Shown piece by piece: positions 53,501 through 63,100 of a stretch of DNA of 64,000 bases. The notes below the pieces were generated by a model. It saw only the letters and a program-made list of their open reading frames with translations. It did no database searches and was not told the origin of the DNA. The DNA is from Helopsaltes ochotensis. Taxonomy: Eukaryota > Chordata > Aves > Passeriformes > Locustellidae. The stretch lies in contig VXBM01001649.1 in assembly GCA_013400155.1 (NCBI GenBank), positions 62,001 to 126,000 of the forward strand, read 5' to 3'. The first letter of the stretch is position 1. Each line of letters begins with the position of its first letter. A program made the position numbers and the translations under genes.

Positions 53501-56500
53501 CTGCATCATTACGGTTGTGAAAATATAATGCAAGAGAATTAATCATTACTGAAGGTTTTGAAAAGGCCAAGGATTGTGTGTGCAAAACACTGTGTTTTAC
53601 TATCAAAACAGCTGCTGTTTTGGCAGGAAAGATTTTGAAAACAGAGGGGAAGTTAGCAGGACTTTACACCCAGACCAGCTGGAATGAAAGGGAGAACTTG
53701 TGTGCTCCGTAGTCAGAAAGGAGTAAAAATCAGGTTAAAGGGGTTTATCTAAACACAATATCTAGTGGCAGGTGTTCAGGGAAGATTTAGCAAAAAACAA
53801 AAACAAAAAAGCCTACCTTCAGATGATTGATCTTCTGTTTTGAAGTGTCTAATACATTACTTACCAAGGAACTTTAAAACACATAGATTTCAGACTCTAT
53901 GAATCTGTGAAGCATAAACTGAAGGCTTCATATTCCAAAGGACAAACATATCATGGCCACCAAAAGAAAGAATAGTCACAAAATCTTAAATCACTTACTT
54001 GTACTTGTGTGACATGTAGATACATAATACAAGCCACTAGGAAGCATATGCAGAACACCAGGAGAACAAGAACTATGGTACTCCTAGAATCAAAACACAA
54101 TGTAAGTAATGCAATGCAACTCAGTAACAGATGAGAACAAACTGCTGTTATGGGTCCTTCTGAAACAGTATTTTAAATAAAGTTTTTCAAATAATTTTGA
54201 GGTTGTCCTCCTCAACCTTGCTGTTATACTAACCATCACAGCGCAAATTTAGCAGTGATGTCCACTGCTCTCAAGACTATGAAATTAGTAAATGGTCTTG
54301 CAAATGGTCCCCAGTCTGACCTCAGAAAATAGATCAAAGCACCTCAAAATTTCCAATATATGGTCATCAGGAGAGGCGCTTTCTTATTTTAGGCTAGTGC
54401 AGAGTAGTCAACATGATGACTCTTGTAAGAGGACTGTATAACTCAATAACTTGTCCTTGGCAGCTGTGTTAACAGATGCTTTTTCTGTCTCATTTCTCTT
54501 TCTCAAAGATTCAGAAATCAATGGTCATTCAATTCAGACACTTAGTAAGTCAAATAAAATCAGATCAGACTGTCTTCTAATGAAACAGAAAAACTCCCTC
54601 CTTTTGAGTCTTCCTCAATGGTTAGACAAATCTTAAGTTTCACAAAGATGCCATAATAATTTTAAAATTCTAAATATCCTCTCTTCTGATTTATCAAAAT
54701 AGGCTTGTTCTCAATGAGAAAAGGGGTGCAAACCAAAAACTTTCTTTCTCCAGAAAAAACTTCTCTTGGAAAAGTGTCTTATGGATGTAAGCAAGCTGAC
54801 AAAAATTAGTCCACCAGTGTGGGTGCGTTCGATTTCTTCTCGGGGCAGCCTGGCCCCATGCCAACCATGGAATCAGGGCTGTATGATGGCAGCATAACAT
54901 GATCTTCACACCTTCTTTTGTAGATTTTGAGAGCAAACCAGTTAGTCCAGAAGCCATGTGAACAATGGATTCAGGCATTGCTGAATCTGTGGTCTTGACA
55001 ATTACTGGGGAAAGATTGTTTATACAGGGTTTCTAACAGCAAAAGTGCGCAATTCTCCTGTAGAGTTTCTAACTATTTGACTTTGATTTCAAATTCATGT
55101 AACAGCTCCTATTGATACAGGAACAGGGAGAATTCTGTGGTGTAGTACATGTACCCAGAACGGGAAGGTGACTTTGGGTGCTATTAGGGTGGATTCTAAA
55201 CACAAGCATTAATCAAGTCAGGATCTCATGCCTTTAGAGGATTCACTTGTATTCAGGACAGTAGCATGCTAGAAAAGAATGCAGGGGACATGTCTGCAAC
55301 ACCTTATAATGCAACAATAGCTGACAACTGATAGTAGAGCTGAATGGGACCCTGACAGACATTTGGGTTGGCATCTAAAAAGGCTATATTGCTTTTTTAA
55401 AAAAATAAATACGGATTCAGATATTAAAAGGGTTGATAGGGCTTTTAGTGGCTACACTGCATATGTACCTCCATAATTGGACAGCTTAGGTTGACAGGAA
55501 CATAGTCTTACTTTGAGCACCTCCATGTGGGAATATAAAATGTGTTTTTAGTTGAGAAGCTGTTTTCCTCAAATGATAAGGATTGTGTGAATGGCAAGCC
55601 ATCCTCTCAATGGCATTGATTTCTGTATATTTATGTAGTATTTGATTTTCCTATGACATTTTTTTTTGTCTGGATGATCAACCTCCTCCTTGAAATATTG
55701 TGATATATCACTTTTCCCATTAGGGTACATATTACAAGCCTTGTCTTGGCTTTTGCATTCTCTTGTGATACCTATAACTACTTTGGCAATCTAAATAGCA
55801 GCTTAAAGCTCAAAACTCCGTAAAGAGGGGAAATTTTTCTATACTTCCAAAGTTTTGATTTAGCTCATGTTTGCATCTGTGACGCAGCAACGGAAGAGCA
55901 TAAGGAGAATAGTAATTTGGCTGTATGAAGCCACCACTCTGACACTGGAATAAAGAACTAAGGAGCATTCAGTGGGTGGCTTTTTAACTAACCCAGTCCA
56001 TCGTCATGACTTTCTGTGGTGATACTCTCCTAGAACTTATGTGTCTGTCAGATCACTACTTAAACTGAATCTCTCTCCAGCTGTTTTTAAATGGCAGTAG
56101 TTTTTCGAAAAGCTATTATATGATTCTTGGATATTCATTCTAGTTTCAAATATACTAATATACTTTGTTTCTCCTTGTTCAAAACTGCTATTTCCTGCAT
56201 CTCTGGCTTACTGAAGAAGGTGAAAGACTTCTTAATCATGCTCCAATTAGTCAGTGGAGTCATTAGTCTGGAAATGATGATGTAAATGATGATTCTTGCC
56301 AGTGACTTTGAATTCTTTAGATTAAAGATACTATCTTGCAAATTAGAATTTGTATTTTATTAACATGAATAAAGTGGCTTTCAGTCTTTCAACTAGAAAA
56401 AAAAGAATATAGAGGTATTATTCTAGCTGGGGATTTATGAATAGAAAAGACCATAATTTAAGTGGAATTTTCAAAAGCATTATCCTGTGGCCAGTTCTAT

Positions 56501-59500
56501 TCCCATTGAAATCCTCATAAATGTCAGTAAAGTTTATTTTTAATGTTTTGATATTATAATCTGAAAAAAGTTCATTATTAATAATTTTTATACCTTACAC
56601 ACAATTCTATCTCTAGATTTGAAAGTGATCTAATTATTTTTTATTTAGTAAGCATTCACATAGAACTGACAAAACCTGAGGTAATCACTAACTAATCACT
56701 CAACAATAGGCATAGGACACCTCCCAAACCCATCATTTGGTTACGTTTGCTTTAGTGCAGTCAAGGTTGGACTGCAAGTTATGTGTGCACAGCCAAAGTA
56801 TGCACTAGGCAGTTTATGTAGGGATATTGTTGATGCCAAAAACTCCAATGAATGCTGTAAATGCAGGCCTCAATGCAGCTGGATGGGCACTTGCAGTACT
56901 GATAGCATAGGGTTAAAATGTTTCTAAAAACCATGGGAATTGTATACAATAGAATCAAGGGGGAGGAATGGAAAATAGGTTAGGCTGGGTAAGGCCTGGG
57001 AAGGAACAAGGGCTGAAGTAAGTCCTGGGAATGAAAGGGGGAGGGATAGATCATGTGGAATTGCACCTGTGTAATCATCATACAATAAATGATATGGTTG
57101 TTAAATGTGATAATTGTGGGATAATTGGATAATGCTTATATAATCGTAAGAAAGAATCGTGAGGAATGGTTTTAGGGGGCCTAGTGTAAACTGGAAGAAT
57201 TCATGCTTGGATAGAATCAATGTATACAACAGAACAATAAGTTTAATAATTAATATATGGTTATGTAACAGGAAGGGGATAAAAACGGGTCTGTAGTGAA
57301 TCCATGTCAGAGTCAGATTTGGGTCTGCACCCAGACTGCCAGAGCTCTTCTCTTCAATAAAAGCACCCGCATATAATCGTCCTGTGATTATGTGTTTCTA
57401 CGCTAACAGTACGTTGTTACCATTAAACTCTGTATGGTTTTATCTCTGTTGCTATTAATACCTGAAGTACTAAATCCAAAGTAGCGTGAACATATTTAAA
57501 AAAGCTGCAGTAACAACTTTGTTTGTAATGCAGAAATGCTTTAAATAAGTTAAAAATAACAACTGAAAGTTTAAATAAACACTGAAATGTATTTCTTCCT
57601 CTAAGTGCATACTACTACAAAAGAAAAAAAAAGAAAAAAAGATAGTGAAAAGTGTCTCCTGTGGACAAATGAAAGAGATAAAAATTAGACTGCAGATATA
57701 CTAACAGAGAATCTCCTGTGTGAGAAGACACCAACCTAGGTGCTGTTCCAAAGACTTTAATTTTTGACCTGTGCAGGATGTCTGAGGATGTTCCACTTCG
57801 AGTTATGAGGGCAAAAGACAGAAACTTACTGTGGTATTATTAGAAGGTAGACAAGGCCAAATAAGGCAGCTAGAATCAGTGAGAGAACTACAGCACTGGT
57901 GAAGTACTCATCCTGAAGCTGATGGTACTGTTAAGAAAGGAAGAAATGAAGACAGTAAATATTTTATATATACCCAGACACCCACACTTGTCCATTCTCA
58001 GTAAGAAAGAACTGTATCCTAAAATAAAACAAGCCTCTACTTAGTTATAAACATAATGGCTCAGTTCACATTGAAAAAAACAGATGTGGGAAGTCCACAA
58101 AAGATTTTCCTGATAGACTTCTCTTTCACTCTGTAACTAATCAAAACTGGTTTAGGCTCAGATATAAGTTCATCTTTTTGAGAAAAAAAAAATCAGGTAA
58201 ATTGAACCAGAAGGGGGTGGCTCTCCCTCTATTTACTCATCATGGTAAAAGGCCAAACACCTCTTGGTGTTGCTTTCAAGAAGTCCTGACACCTCAGCTG
58301 CTCAGGACAGGACACTAATGAGTGGACCTACAGGCAGCTGCTAATGAGATACATGGGCTCAGTTTAAAGCAGCTACTGTCCCTGATTTCACTAAGCTACA
58401 GTATTAACAAGAGGAAGCTTTCTAGGAGTGGAAACACAAAAGTATTTTCTCAGAAAAATCCAAAGCTCAATATCATTTACACCATAAAACTTTTGATTTT
58501 GAAAGAAAAAATAGTTACAGCCAAGTAATAAATTACTTTGGAAACTTGAAATCAAAATTTATGCTTAAAACCTTAAAAAATTTGGATCCAATATGGCACA
58601 CAGCCTTTTAACTTGAAACAGTAGTGACATGAAATCTTAGACTATGAAGCTACTTACAGTGGAAAAATAAATGCTATTGCCAAATTAATTCAAAACCATA
58701 CCACTTTTGCTTTTTCAAAAACATGAACTAAAGGCTGTAAATACAAATAATTTGTATTCACAAAAAAACTCCTAAAAGGTAGGAACAATTGTTAACTGAC
58801 ATGCATGCTTGTATGTCTGAGTAAATCCCCTACTTTCATCTCTGTCACACTGGTGTAATATTGCAACCTTGTCCAGTGATTTAATGTTGTGGGGGGTTTT
58901 ATATTTTCTAGAATTTCTGGACCGATACTCATCAGGCTACCTGTGCATCTTCTTGTCATTAACACTTCTCCAAAGCAGATGAGTGAGCAGGCAGACACAT
59001 TGCAATGAGATAGCCTTTATCAAGTGACTCAGGCAGTTTGGAGAAGCAAATGAAAGACCAAAACACAGGATATGTAACATGGAGTAGGATTCTGACAAGT
59101 AGAACAATACCAATTTTTCTTTTTATCCCCTTCAAGTGTTTCCAGAGAAGGTAGAGATAATAACACCCTCTTAACTGAGAGACAGTCCAGTGGAGTATTT
59201 AGAGATAGTGAGTAGAGTTTAAACATTGCATGAAACCCAAACAAAAGCCCCAATGCTAGTTGGCTCATGGTCAGTGAAATCAGTAAAAATATTTTTAAAC
59301 CCCCTTACTTTATTTTCACGCTCAATTTGCTTATACTTCAGGGTAATGAAGTTCAAGTCAGCCATCTCAGACTCAGTTTGCCGGGCCTCTATCAAGCGGC
59401 TGATGTATCTGTTCACTCGAGTTCCTGGAGTGTTGTATACAATATTGGTAGAAAAAGAGGAGCGATTCCTGAGTTTTTCAGAGGCTGTCCTTAATGCTCT

Positions 59501-62500
59501 CCTCTGTAATATGGATGAAGAAAGAAGCACAGATTTTATTAGCACTGAAATTTTTCATTGCTGTTCATATTACTTCAAGCTCACAGAGAGGATGTGGAAT
59601 TCACTAAACAGAGCAACTACAAAAGACAGAGTTCTTATCTCAGCATGAATGTCACCTTTTCAAAATTTCTTACTTGAAAACCTGATATCATTCAAACCAA
59701 TGAGAAACTCTCCCTTCATTCCAAGATTTTAATCCAGAAATTCTTTCCACATATGGCTCTGACATTCCTCTGCCTCTGAGGAAATAATCAGTTTGTTCCC
59801 AGTCAGGGTGATTTTACCTTGCAAAATGGTTTTGTGTTGATTTGTTTTCTTGACAGAAGACATGGAGCTCTGGACATCTTGAGGACAAGACAAGTAGGCT
59901 CTTTATAACACAAGAAAAGTCCTACTGTCTAGGTAACAATACATATTTCAAAAAGTTATTTTACTTTAAAGTCTTGGACAATGACCACATGTGGCTACAG
60001 AGGGTCTGAAATCTCAAGTGTTGCTATCTTTATCTCACCCAATTGACTCTCTTGTTAGAACTTGTTAGAACTCTCCTTAGTATGCATCAAGTACATTTGT
60101 AGATGCAGATAGAGTCATCCAACAAATCAGAAGAACTAACCTGTGCCTAACTGGCTCCTCCAAGGCTGAGATAGCACAACTAAAAGTTGATTATTCATAA
60201 TCCTTTCCAGTGGAAAAGACATATAACAGGGACAAGCTGTCTCATTTTTCACAGAGAACACTCAGGAGACAGTGAGCAGCATCTCAGCCATACTAGTGGC
60301 AACCTTCAGTTGAGAGCACTTTAATCTAAACCATAATGGCTAGATCCATTCTATGACTGGACAGGGGTCAAGCCTACTTCCCAGAAGATTTTTGACAACA
60401 AAGCTCAGTCAAGTTCTACTATTTCTGTAAAGTTAAAGGAATATTTTTAATCTAGCATCTGCAGAGTTCAAGACAGTTCATAACATTATGAAATAACAAG
60501 TCTACTCAGGATATAAGTAGAATCTGTCAGAAAGATGTTAAAGAAGAAAACAAAATTTCTGTCTTCAGAACACTCAATCCTAAGTAGCCCACTCTAGAGG
60601 CTATACAATAACAAATCCTTTTAATCCAGATGCTAAAAAAGATGGTGATCACTATCTAAGTAATCTTGCAGAAATGGCAGTTTCCTTTTTCATTTCACAA
60701 GAAATTCTTAGGACTACCTCATCAGTGAACTACAACAGTTCATTAGCTCATATAACTTACATGTACATTATTTCTAAATCCTTATGGATAGTGAGAAGGG
60801 TTATCTGTTGACTGATGCCCTAGTTTTCTGTTTGAGAAGAAAAATAGATCCTAGCAAAGATAAAGAACCTTTTCAAGCCTTGTTTTGCTGGCTTTGTAGG
60901 TAGAAAGGAGGTTACACAAACAGTAAATAATTATAAGGTACATTACATTTTTCTTCAAGTTATTAGATGCGATTACCTGGTAAATTGTCTGTGGTGTAAG
61001 AGCTAATTGTTTCAACATGAAAACTAATCTTAGAGATATACATTGATTAGAGATCTTAAATTGCCAGCCAAACAACTATTTTTAGTGTTTCTAAACAGAG
61101 AGAATTTTGTTTTCTTGAAGAAATACATGTATCACTAATCTGTAGGGAAATTGAGTGCTTTTAGGAATATTGTCAGAAATGCACAATTTTACTCTCAATA
61201 AACTATAATTAGTTAGCATATGAATTGCATTAGTTGCAGCAGAAATACATTTTCAAGGATTTTTCACAATTCAAATTTAAGCCTATAGTATTACAAGAGG
61301 GGGGAGAAAAACTGTATTTAAATAAGTGTTTCTTTGAATTAAAACCTGAAATGAGGGTAGATTAATATGGTTGTTATTCTGATATATGGAATAAATTATA
61401 TTATCTATTCTGCCATTTTGAAACAGGTCTAAAGTTTCTATTCCTAATCAAAACAGCTGTTTCTTATGTATAATTTTTTCCTCTAGGTCTCTTATTTGTG
61501 TCTCTATTATTATTTTGCACAGTAAACTTACATCATGTCTTACATATGATCAAGATCTAGTATTTATGTTTCTCAGAAATGTGCTGGCTTCAAAGCCTTT
61601 AAAGACCCCACTTGTTTTACTTTATTTACATGATTTGAGGACTGAAAACTCTAAAGAAACCCTACATTGTAACACAGTGTATTTATATTAGTATCATATA
61701 ATACTAGTCTGTGTTACATAGAAGTTACAAAAGCCCAGAACAACTGTTTCCATTACTGATAACATTGTAGAACTTCACTGCGGAGTTCTGGCATGGGAAA
61801 AAAAAAAAAAAAAAACCAATTAAAAAAATCATCAGATCACTAACAAATCCACATGGAGATTTTCTGTGTATATTACCATATTCATTCATACATATACACA
61901 AGACACAATGCATAAACTTTTGCATACGCTTCAAAAAATGTGTGGGTTATTTTTTTTTAAATGCTCAAAGATAAAACTAAATCTCAATTGGAAGGCCTTG
62001 TACAGGGCCAATTTCAAAATCAAATATGGAGTTTCTGAAGGTCTTCACTGAAACTGTGTTTTAAAGGAACTAATTGACTTTTCTCCCCTTTTCCTGCAGA
62101 GGAAACACAAGCCCATATAAAACTCAAAATATGAAAGCTCTAATGTTTTCTGAAAGTAAGGTCTAGACTGAGTCTTCAATAAATGAAAAATAAAAAAAAA
62201 GAAAAAAGAAGAAAAAAAAAGAAAAAAAAAGGGAAAAAAAAGTGAAGCAATCAGTCAAGCTGAAATACTGATTCCAATGCTCACATGCTACCACTCTCAG
62301 ATGGAGTGACCTGTGTAATATTGCCACCTGCTGTCAAAGAAAATGGAACGAGCAACTCTCACAGTTTTTATTTACAGGTAGATTCATATACAGAAAAGAA
62401 ACAAACTAGGCTACTAGTATGTAAAGCAATTTTGATTTATGGATTTACCAGGCATCCGAGAAAGCAGAATTTATATTTGTGTTAGGGATTAGTATGTTTA

Positions 62501-63100
62501 GGATTTGTATTATGGACAAAGAGGGGTTTTGGCTAATCAGTTGCCTTTCATATTTCAAGAAACCATCTAGAGAAACAAAATTATTCTGTTGATTTGCATT
62601 TGTCACCATAAGCTTCAGACTGGGATAGACAAAAGAGTCAAAAGAATATATGTTTAAAAGAATGGAAACAGTCCCAGAAATTCCAATTCTGATGAAAAAA
62701 GCCATTAATAGAAGCCACATAGGGCATCTTTTCCATGGCTTTTCCATGAGCAGCTCCAACTTTGAGGCCTTTTATAATTAATTTTTTTTCTTTACTGTGG
62801 GAATTAGATTGTTCTAGCTCCAGCAGGAACACCATAAACTTCTTTATTGGTTGGTAACATCACCCCCTGTGTTCTCAAAGATGGTCTGCTTGATGTAGTT
62901 CTGGAATTGATGCCCAAAGAGAGCACTTGGCCCACATGGACTACCTTATCATCATCCTCACATGTCATGACGTTGGAGAAAGGAATCTCTGCTTTGAACA
63001 TCTTGCGACAGTGCATGAGCTGAACAAGCAGATAGCAGACTGTCTTGAACTTCATTCTTTTGGCAGGCTTAATGTCTGAGAGAATCAGTCCAGGAAATAT
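29199..63100 (-). CDS. ADCY1: ADCY1, Ca2+/calmodulin-stimulated adenylate cyclase 1; 3' thirteen coding exons, spliced, 5' part outside window
   Basis: ADCY1 is a plasma-membrane enzyme, mainly neuronal, that makes cAMP from ATP and is activated by Ca2+/calmodulin and Gs-alpha. Joined exons (minus): 63100-62945, 59503-59309, 57927-57830, 54083-53999, 50178-50089, 47486-47230, 46596-46470, 38221-38105, 36966-36820, 36435-36337, 32440-32326, 30476-30352, 29537-29199. They give 649 codons and all phases match. The order of domains seen is the C1b calmodulin-binding segment, six hydrophobic helices, then the C2 catalytic domain with the C2-side residues K (KTIGS), D and N/R ([13 protein letters not shown]) and K (VKGKG), then a variable tail. 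Near identity in the C1b helix and tail to mammalian ADCY1, as I recall it, separates it from ADCY8, ADCY3 and the ADCY2/4/7 and 5/6 groups. The C1a half and promoter lie beyond the right edge. Exon numbers 8-20 assume the human 20-exon layout. Confidence 0.97.
29538..30351 (-). other. ADCY1 intron 19
   Basis: 814 bp, GTGAGT to CCTCAG. No repeat or extra exon recognised. Confidence 0.85.
30352..30476 (-). CDS. ADCY1: ADCY1 exon 19: C2a catalytic core (Asp, Asn, Arg)
   Basis: 125 nt: two bases of a split Gly codon, then 41 codons to Gln. Acceptor AATTTTAG, donor GTGAGT. It contains [20 protein letters not shown] and [16 protein letters not shown]. The D of YDIWG recognises adenine (D1018 by ADCY2 C2 numbering); the N and R of NVASR are the transition-state residues (N1025, R1029). 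All are intact, so this half-site looks catalytically competent. Confidence 0.98.
30477..32325 (-). other. ADCY1 intron 18
   Basis: 1.85 kb, GTAAGT to TTTTAG. Contains a CR1 3' end (30612-30869). A 117-codon minus frame (31078-31431) has no recognisable domain and overlaps open frames on the other strand. Confidence 0.85.
30612..30869 (+). mobile_element. CR1 LINE 3' end, plus orientation, in ADCY1 intron 18
   Basis: Contains GGTCACAACAATAAGCTTGA, TTCAAGAAGCATTTGGACAA, CTCTCAGGCACATGGTGTGA, GGGCCAGGAATTGGGCTTGA and a terminal ATTCTATGAT pair of repeats. This is the textbook bird CR1 3' region, moderately diverged and 5'-truncated, antisense to the host gene. Confidence 0.95.
32326..32440 (-). 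CDS. ADCY1: ADCY1 exon 18: C2a helix region
   Basis: 115 nt: 38 codons plus one base. Acceptor TTTCTAG, donor GTAAGT. It reads [20 protein letters not shown], then [18 protein letters not shown], ending with the first base of the Gly codon completed in exon 19. This is the C2a helix that packs against the catalytic interface. Confidence 0.96.
32441..36336 (-). other. ADCY1 intron 17
   Basis: 3.9 kb, GTAAGA to TTCTAG. AT-rich and without a recognised repeat family or extra exon; open frames inside are short and lack family resemblance. Confidence 0.8.
36337..36435 (-). CDS. ADCY1: ADCY1 exon 17: C2a adenine- and forskolin-site segment
   Basis: 33 codons, phase 0 at both ends; acceptor AACAAAG, donor GTAAGA. 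It reads [20 protein letters not shown] and then [13 protein letters not shown]. The K of KTIGS matches the adenine-recognising lysine (K938 in ADCY2 C2 numbering) and the following S the forskolin-pocket serine (S942). The LVPTSGTK tail varies slightly from mammals. Confidence 0.96.
36436..36819 (-). other. ADCY1 intron 16
   Basis: 384 bp, GTAAGG to ACAAAG. Nothing else seen. Confidence 0.85.
36820..36966 (-). CDS. ADCY1: ADCY1 exon 16: C2a catalytic fold, N-terminal strand region
   Basis: 49 codons, phase 0 at both ends; acceptor AACTACAG, donor GTAAGG. It starts [20 protein letters not shown] and continues [20 protein letters not shown] to ADFDE. This is the first beta strand and following helices of the C2 half. 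As expected for C2, the metal-binding aspartate of C1 is absent after VGVMFASI. The sequence is essentially identical to mammalian ADCY1 as recalled. Confidence 0.97.
36967..38104 (-). other. ADCY1 intron 15
   Basis: 1.14 kb, GTAAAC to CTACAG. Contains a short A-rich/(CAA)n tract near 37,815-37,838; no other element recognised. Confidence 0.85.
38105..38221 (-). CDS. ADCY1: ADCY1 exon 15: start of cytosolic C2 domain
   Basis: 39 codons, phase 0 at both ends; acceptor CCTAACAG, donor GTAAAC. It begins [18 protein letters not shown] and continues [14 protein letters not shown], the conserved motif just before the C2a cyclase fold in class III membrane cyclases, ending SNPRNM. It follows the largest intron in the window (8.2 kb). 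Confidence 0.96.
38929..38947. promoter_or_regulatory. Palindrome of two AP-1 (TRE) consensus sites
   Basis: TGACTCACAGTGTGAGTCA is a perfect 9-bp inverted repeat about a single central G. Each arm carries the AP-1 consensus (TGACTCA and TGAGTCA) with centres 12 bp apart. It could bind two Fos/Jun dimers. Function is inferred from sequence only. Confidence 0.4.
40925..41135. repeat. (GGAGT)42 pentanucleotide array with one N
   Basis: 24 units of GGAGT run to 41045 with a single T-to-G variant at 41009 and an N at 41044; 18 more units follow to 41135, then a degenerate GGAGA. Removing the N keeps the 5-bp register exactly, so the N is an extra placeholder rather than a masked base. The minus strand, which is the ADCY1 transcript, reads ACTCC repeats. 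Long open frames across the array are repeat artefacts. Confidence 0.97.
46470..46596 (-). CDS. ADCY1: ADCY1 exon 14: membrane helix 12 and start of C2 linker
   Basis: 127 nt: one base finishing a Gly codon, then 42 codons. Acceptor TATTTTTAAG, donor GTAAAT. It contains [20 protein letters not shown] (helix 12), then the amphipathic [13 protein letters not shown] that leads into the cytosolic C2 domain. The phase is confirmed by the split GG/G codon with exon 13. Confidence 0.95.
46597..47229 (-). other. ADCY1 intron 13
   Basis: 633 bp, GTAGGT to TTTAAG. No element recognised. Confidence 0.85.
47230..47486 (-). CDS. ADCY1: ADCY1 exon 13: glycosylated extracellular loop and membrane helices 10-11
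   Basis: 257 nt: 85 codons plus two bases. Acceptor CTTTTCTAG, donor GTAGGT. It starts VGCMPWVW. The following loop carries two N-glycosylation sequons, NSS and NKT, and the conserved ELPCD. Two hydrophobic segments follow ([15 protein letters not shown], then [17 protein letters not shown]) around RVSSLPK, a motif shared by cyclases at this position. The loop between helices 9 and 10 is the usual N-glycosylated extracellular loop of membrane cyclases. The residues after LSGY diverge from mammals. Confidence 0.96.
47487..50088 (-). other. ADCY1 intron 12
   Basis: 2.6 kb, GTGAGT to TTCTAG. Contains a short GATA/AAATA simple repeat (48237-48270); nothing else recognised. Confidence 0.85.
48237..48270. 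repeat. (ATAGATAGAA)-type simple repeat
   Basis: About 34 bp of AGAAATAGAT-like units, imperfect. Confidence 0.75.
50089..50178 (-). CDS. ADCY1: ADCY1 exon 12: membrane helix 9
   Basis: 30 codons, phase 0 at both ends; acceptor TTTCTTAG, donor GTGAGT. It starts [12 protein letters not shown], then a hydrophobic helix ([16 protein letters not shown]) ending CV. A second AG lies eight bases inside the exon (TTTTCCAG), but using it would shift the frame to an early stop, so the upstream AG is chosen. Confidence 0.94.
50179..53998 (-). other. ADCY1 intron 11
   Basis: 3.8 kb, GTAAGT to TTCTTAG. Contains an old CR1 body fragment (about 51,745-52,200). Confidence 0.85.
51745..52200 (-). mobile_element. 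Old CR1 LINE fragment, reverse orientation
   Basis: The plus strand carries CTGACTGGAAGGGACCTCAG near one end, then diverged CR1 body, including CTTCTCCAGGCTGTTGATAA, AATGACAGGATTCAGGATAA and an ACTCCTGTAGTATCCCACTT segment. These match the CR1 stretch that normally reads roughly as 'aggtcattgataaa...ctgggg(a)acacc'. Ends are approximate because of divergence. Confidence 0.65.
53999..54083 (-). CDS. ADCY1: ADCY1 exon 11: membrane helix 8
   Basis: 85 nt: one base finishing the split codon, then 28 codons. Acceptor GATTCTAG, donor GTAAGT. The residues [20 protein letters not shown] form an almost wholly hydrophobic helix, followed by YLHVTQVQ. This is helix 2 of the second cassette. It is too short to stand out as an open frame and was found by joining phases between exons 10 and 12. 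Confidence 0.95.
54084..57829 (-). other. ADCY1 intron 10
   Basis: 3.75 kb, GTAAGT to ATTCTAG. Contains the solo LTR at 56900-57408 and an A/AAAG-rich tract near 57,620-57,642. Confidence 0.85.
56900..57408 (+). mobile_element. Solo LTR of an endogenous retrovirus-like element
   Basis: 509 bp starting TG and ending CA, with near-matching inverted ends (TGATAGCATA and TACGCTAACA, 8 of 10 complementary) and a GTAC duplication on both sides (56896-56899, 57409-57412). Inside are a TATA-like GATAAAAA (57278-57285) and AATAAA (57356-57361), about 70 bp apart, in the U3-R-U5 order on the plus strand, antisense to ADCY1. There is no internal coding region, so recombination between two LTRs probably left a solo copy. 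A 4-bp duplication suits a class I (ERV1-like) element, but the family is not identified. Confidence 0.85.
57830..57927 (-). CDS. ADCY1: ADCY1 exon 10: membrane helix 7
   Basis: 98 nt: 32 codons plus two bases of a Gln codon completed in the next exon. Acceptor TTAACAG, donor GTAAGT. It reads [17 protein letters not shown] and then a hydrophobic run to VYLLIIP, the first helix of the second six-helix cassette. The phase 2 end fits the single leading G of the next exon, which makes the Gln-Ser junction. Confidence 0.95.
57928..59308 (-). other. ADCY1 intron 9
   Basis: 1.38 kb, GTAAGG to TAACAG. A short A run near 58,183 is the only feature seen. Confidence 0.85.
59309..59503 (-). CDS. ADCY1: ADCY1 exon 9: C1b end and linker into second membrane cassette
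   Basis: 65 codons, phase 0 at both ends; acceptor ATATTACAG, donor GTAAGG. It starts [20 protein letters not shown] and continues through a charged helical stretch ([19 protein letters not shown]) to [10 protein letters not shown]. This is the cytosolic link between the C1 region and the seventh membrane helix. In the family the segment before the membrane forms part of the coiled, signal-transmitting helix. The reverse strand here carries a 140-residue open frame that is only a shadow of this exon. Confidence 0.96.
59504..62944 (-). other. ADCY1 intron 8
   Basis: 3.44 kb, GTAGTC to ATTACAG. Contains an A run near 61,799-61,816, an A/G-rich tract near 62,191-62,242 and, next to exon 8, a 46-codon open extension of the coding frame. 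Confidence 0.85.
62191..62242. repeat. A-rich (AAAAG)-type simple repeat
   Basis: Runs of A broken by single or double G on the plus strand, giving a pyrimidine tract on the ADCY1 transcript strand about 700 bp past exon 8. Confidence 0.85.
62945..63100 (-). CDS. ADCY1: ADCY1 exon 8: C1b calmodulin-binding segment
   Basis: 52 codons, phase 0 at both ends, with acceptor CCAACAG and donor GTAGTC. It begins [10 protein letters not shown] and contains [18 protein letters not shown], the basic amphipathic helix known in ADCY1 as the calmodulin-binding site; the F in KFKT corresponds to the residue whose mutation abolishes calmodulin activation in the mammalian enzyme. It ends EDDDK. This exon makes the enzyme Ca2+ responsive and is the strongest evidence for ADCY1 over its paralogues. 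The donor matches the GTRAGT consensus poorly (T at +5) and the polypyrimidine tract is short. The reading frame stays open across both splice sites, from about 63313 to a stop at 62804. Confidence 0.96.

Noticed and set aside
54694..54978. 94-codon minus frame in a slightly GC-richer patch of intron 10
   Set aside because: No domain, and exons 10 and 11 join in phase without it.
59226..59648. 140-codon plus-strand open frame
   Set aside because: It is the reverse-strand shadow of ADCY1 exon 9 and its flanks, with no domain of its own.
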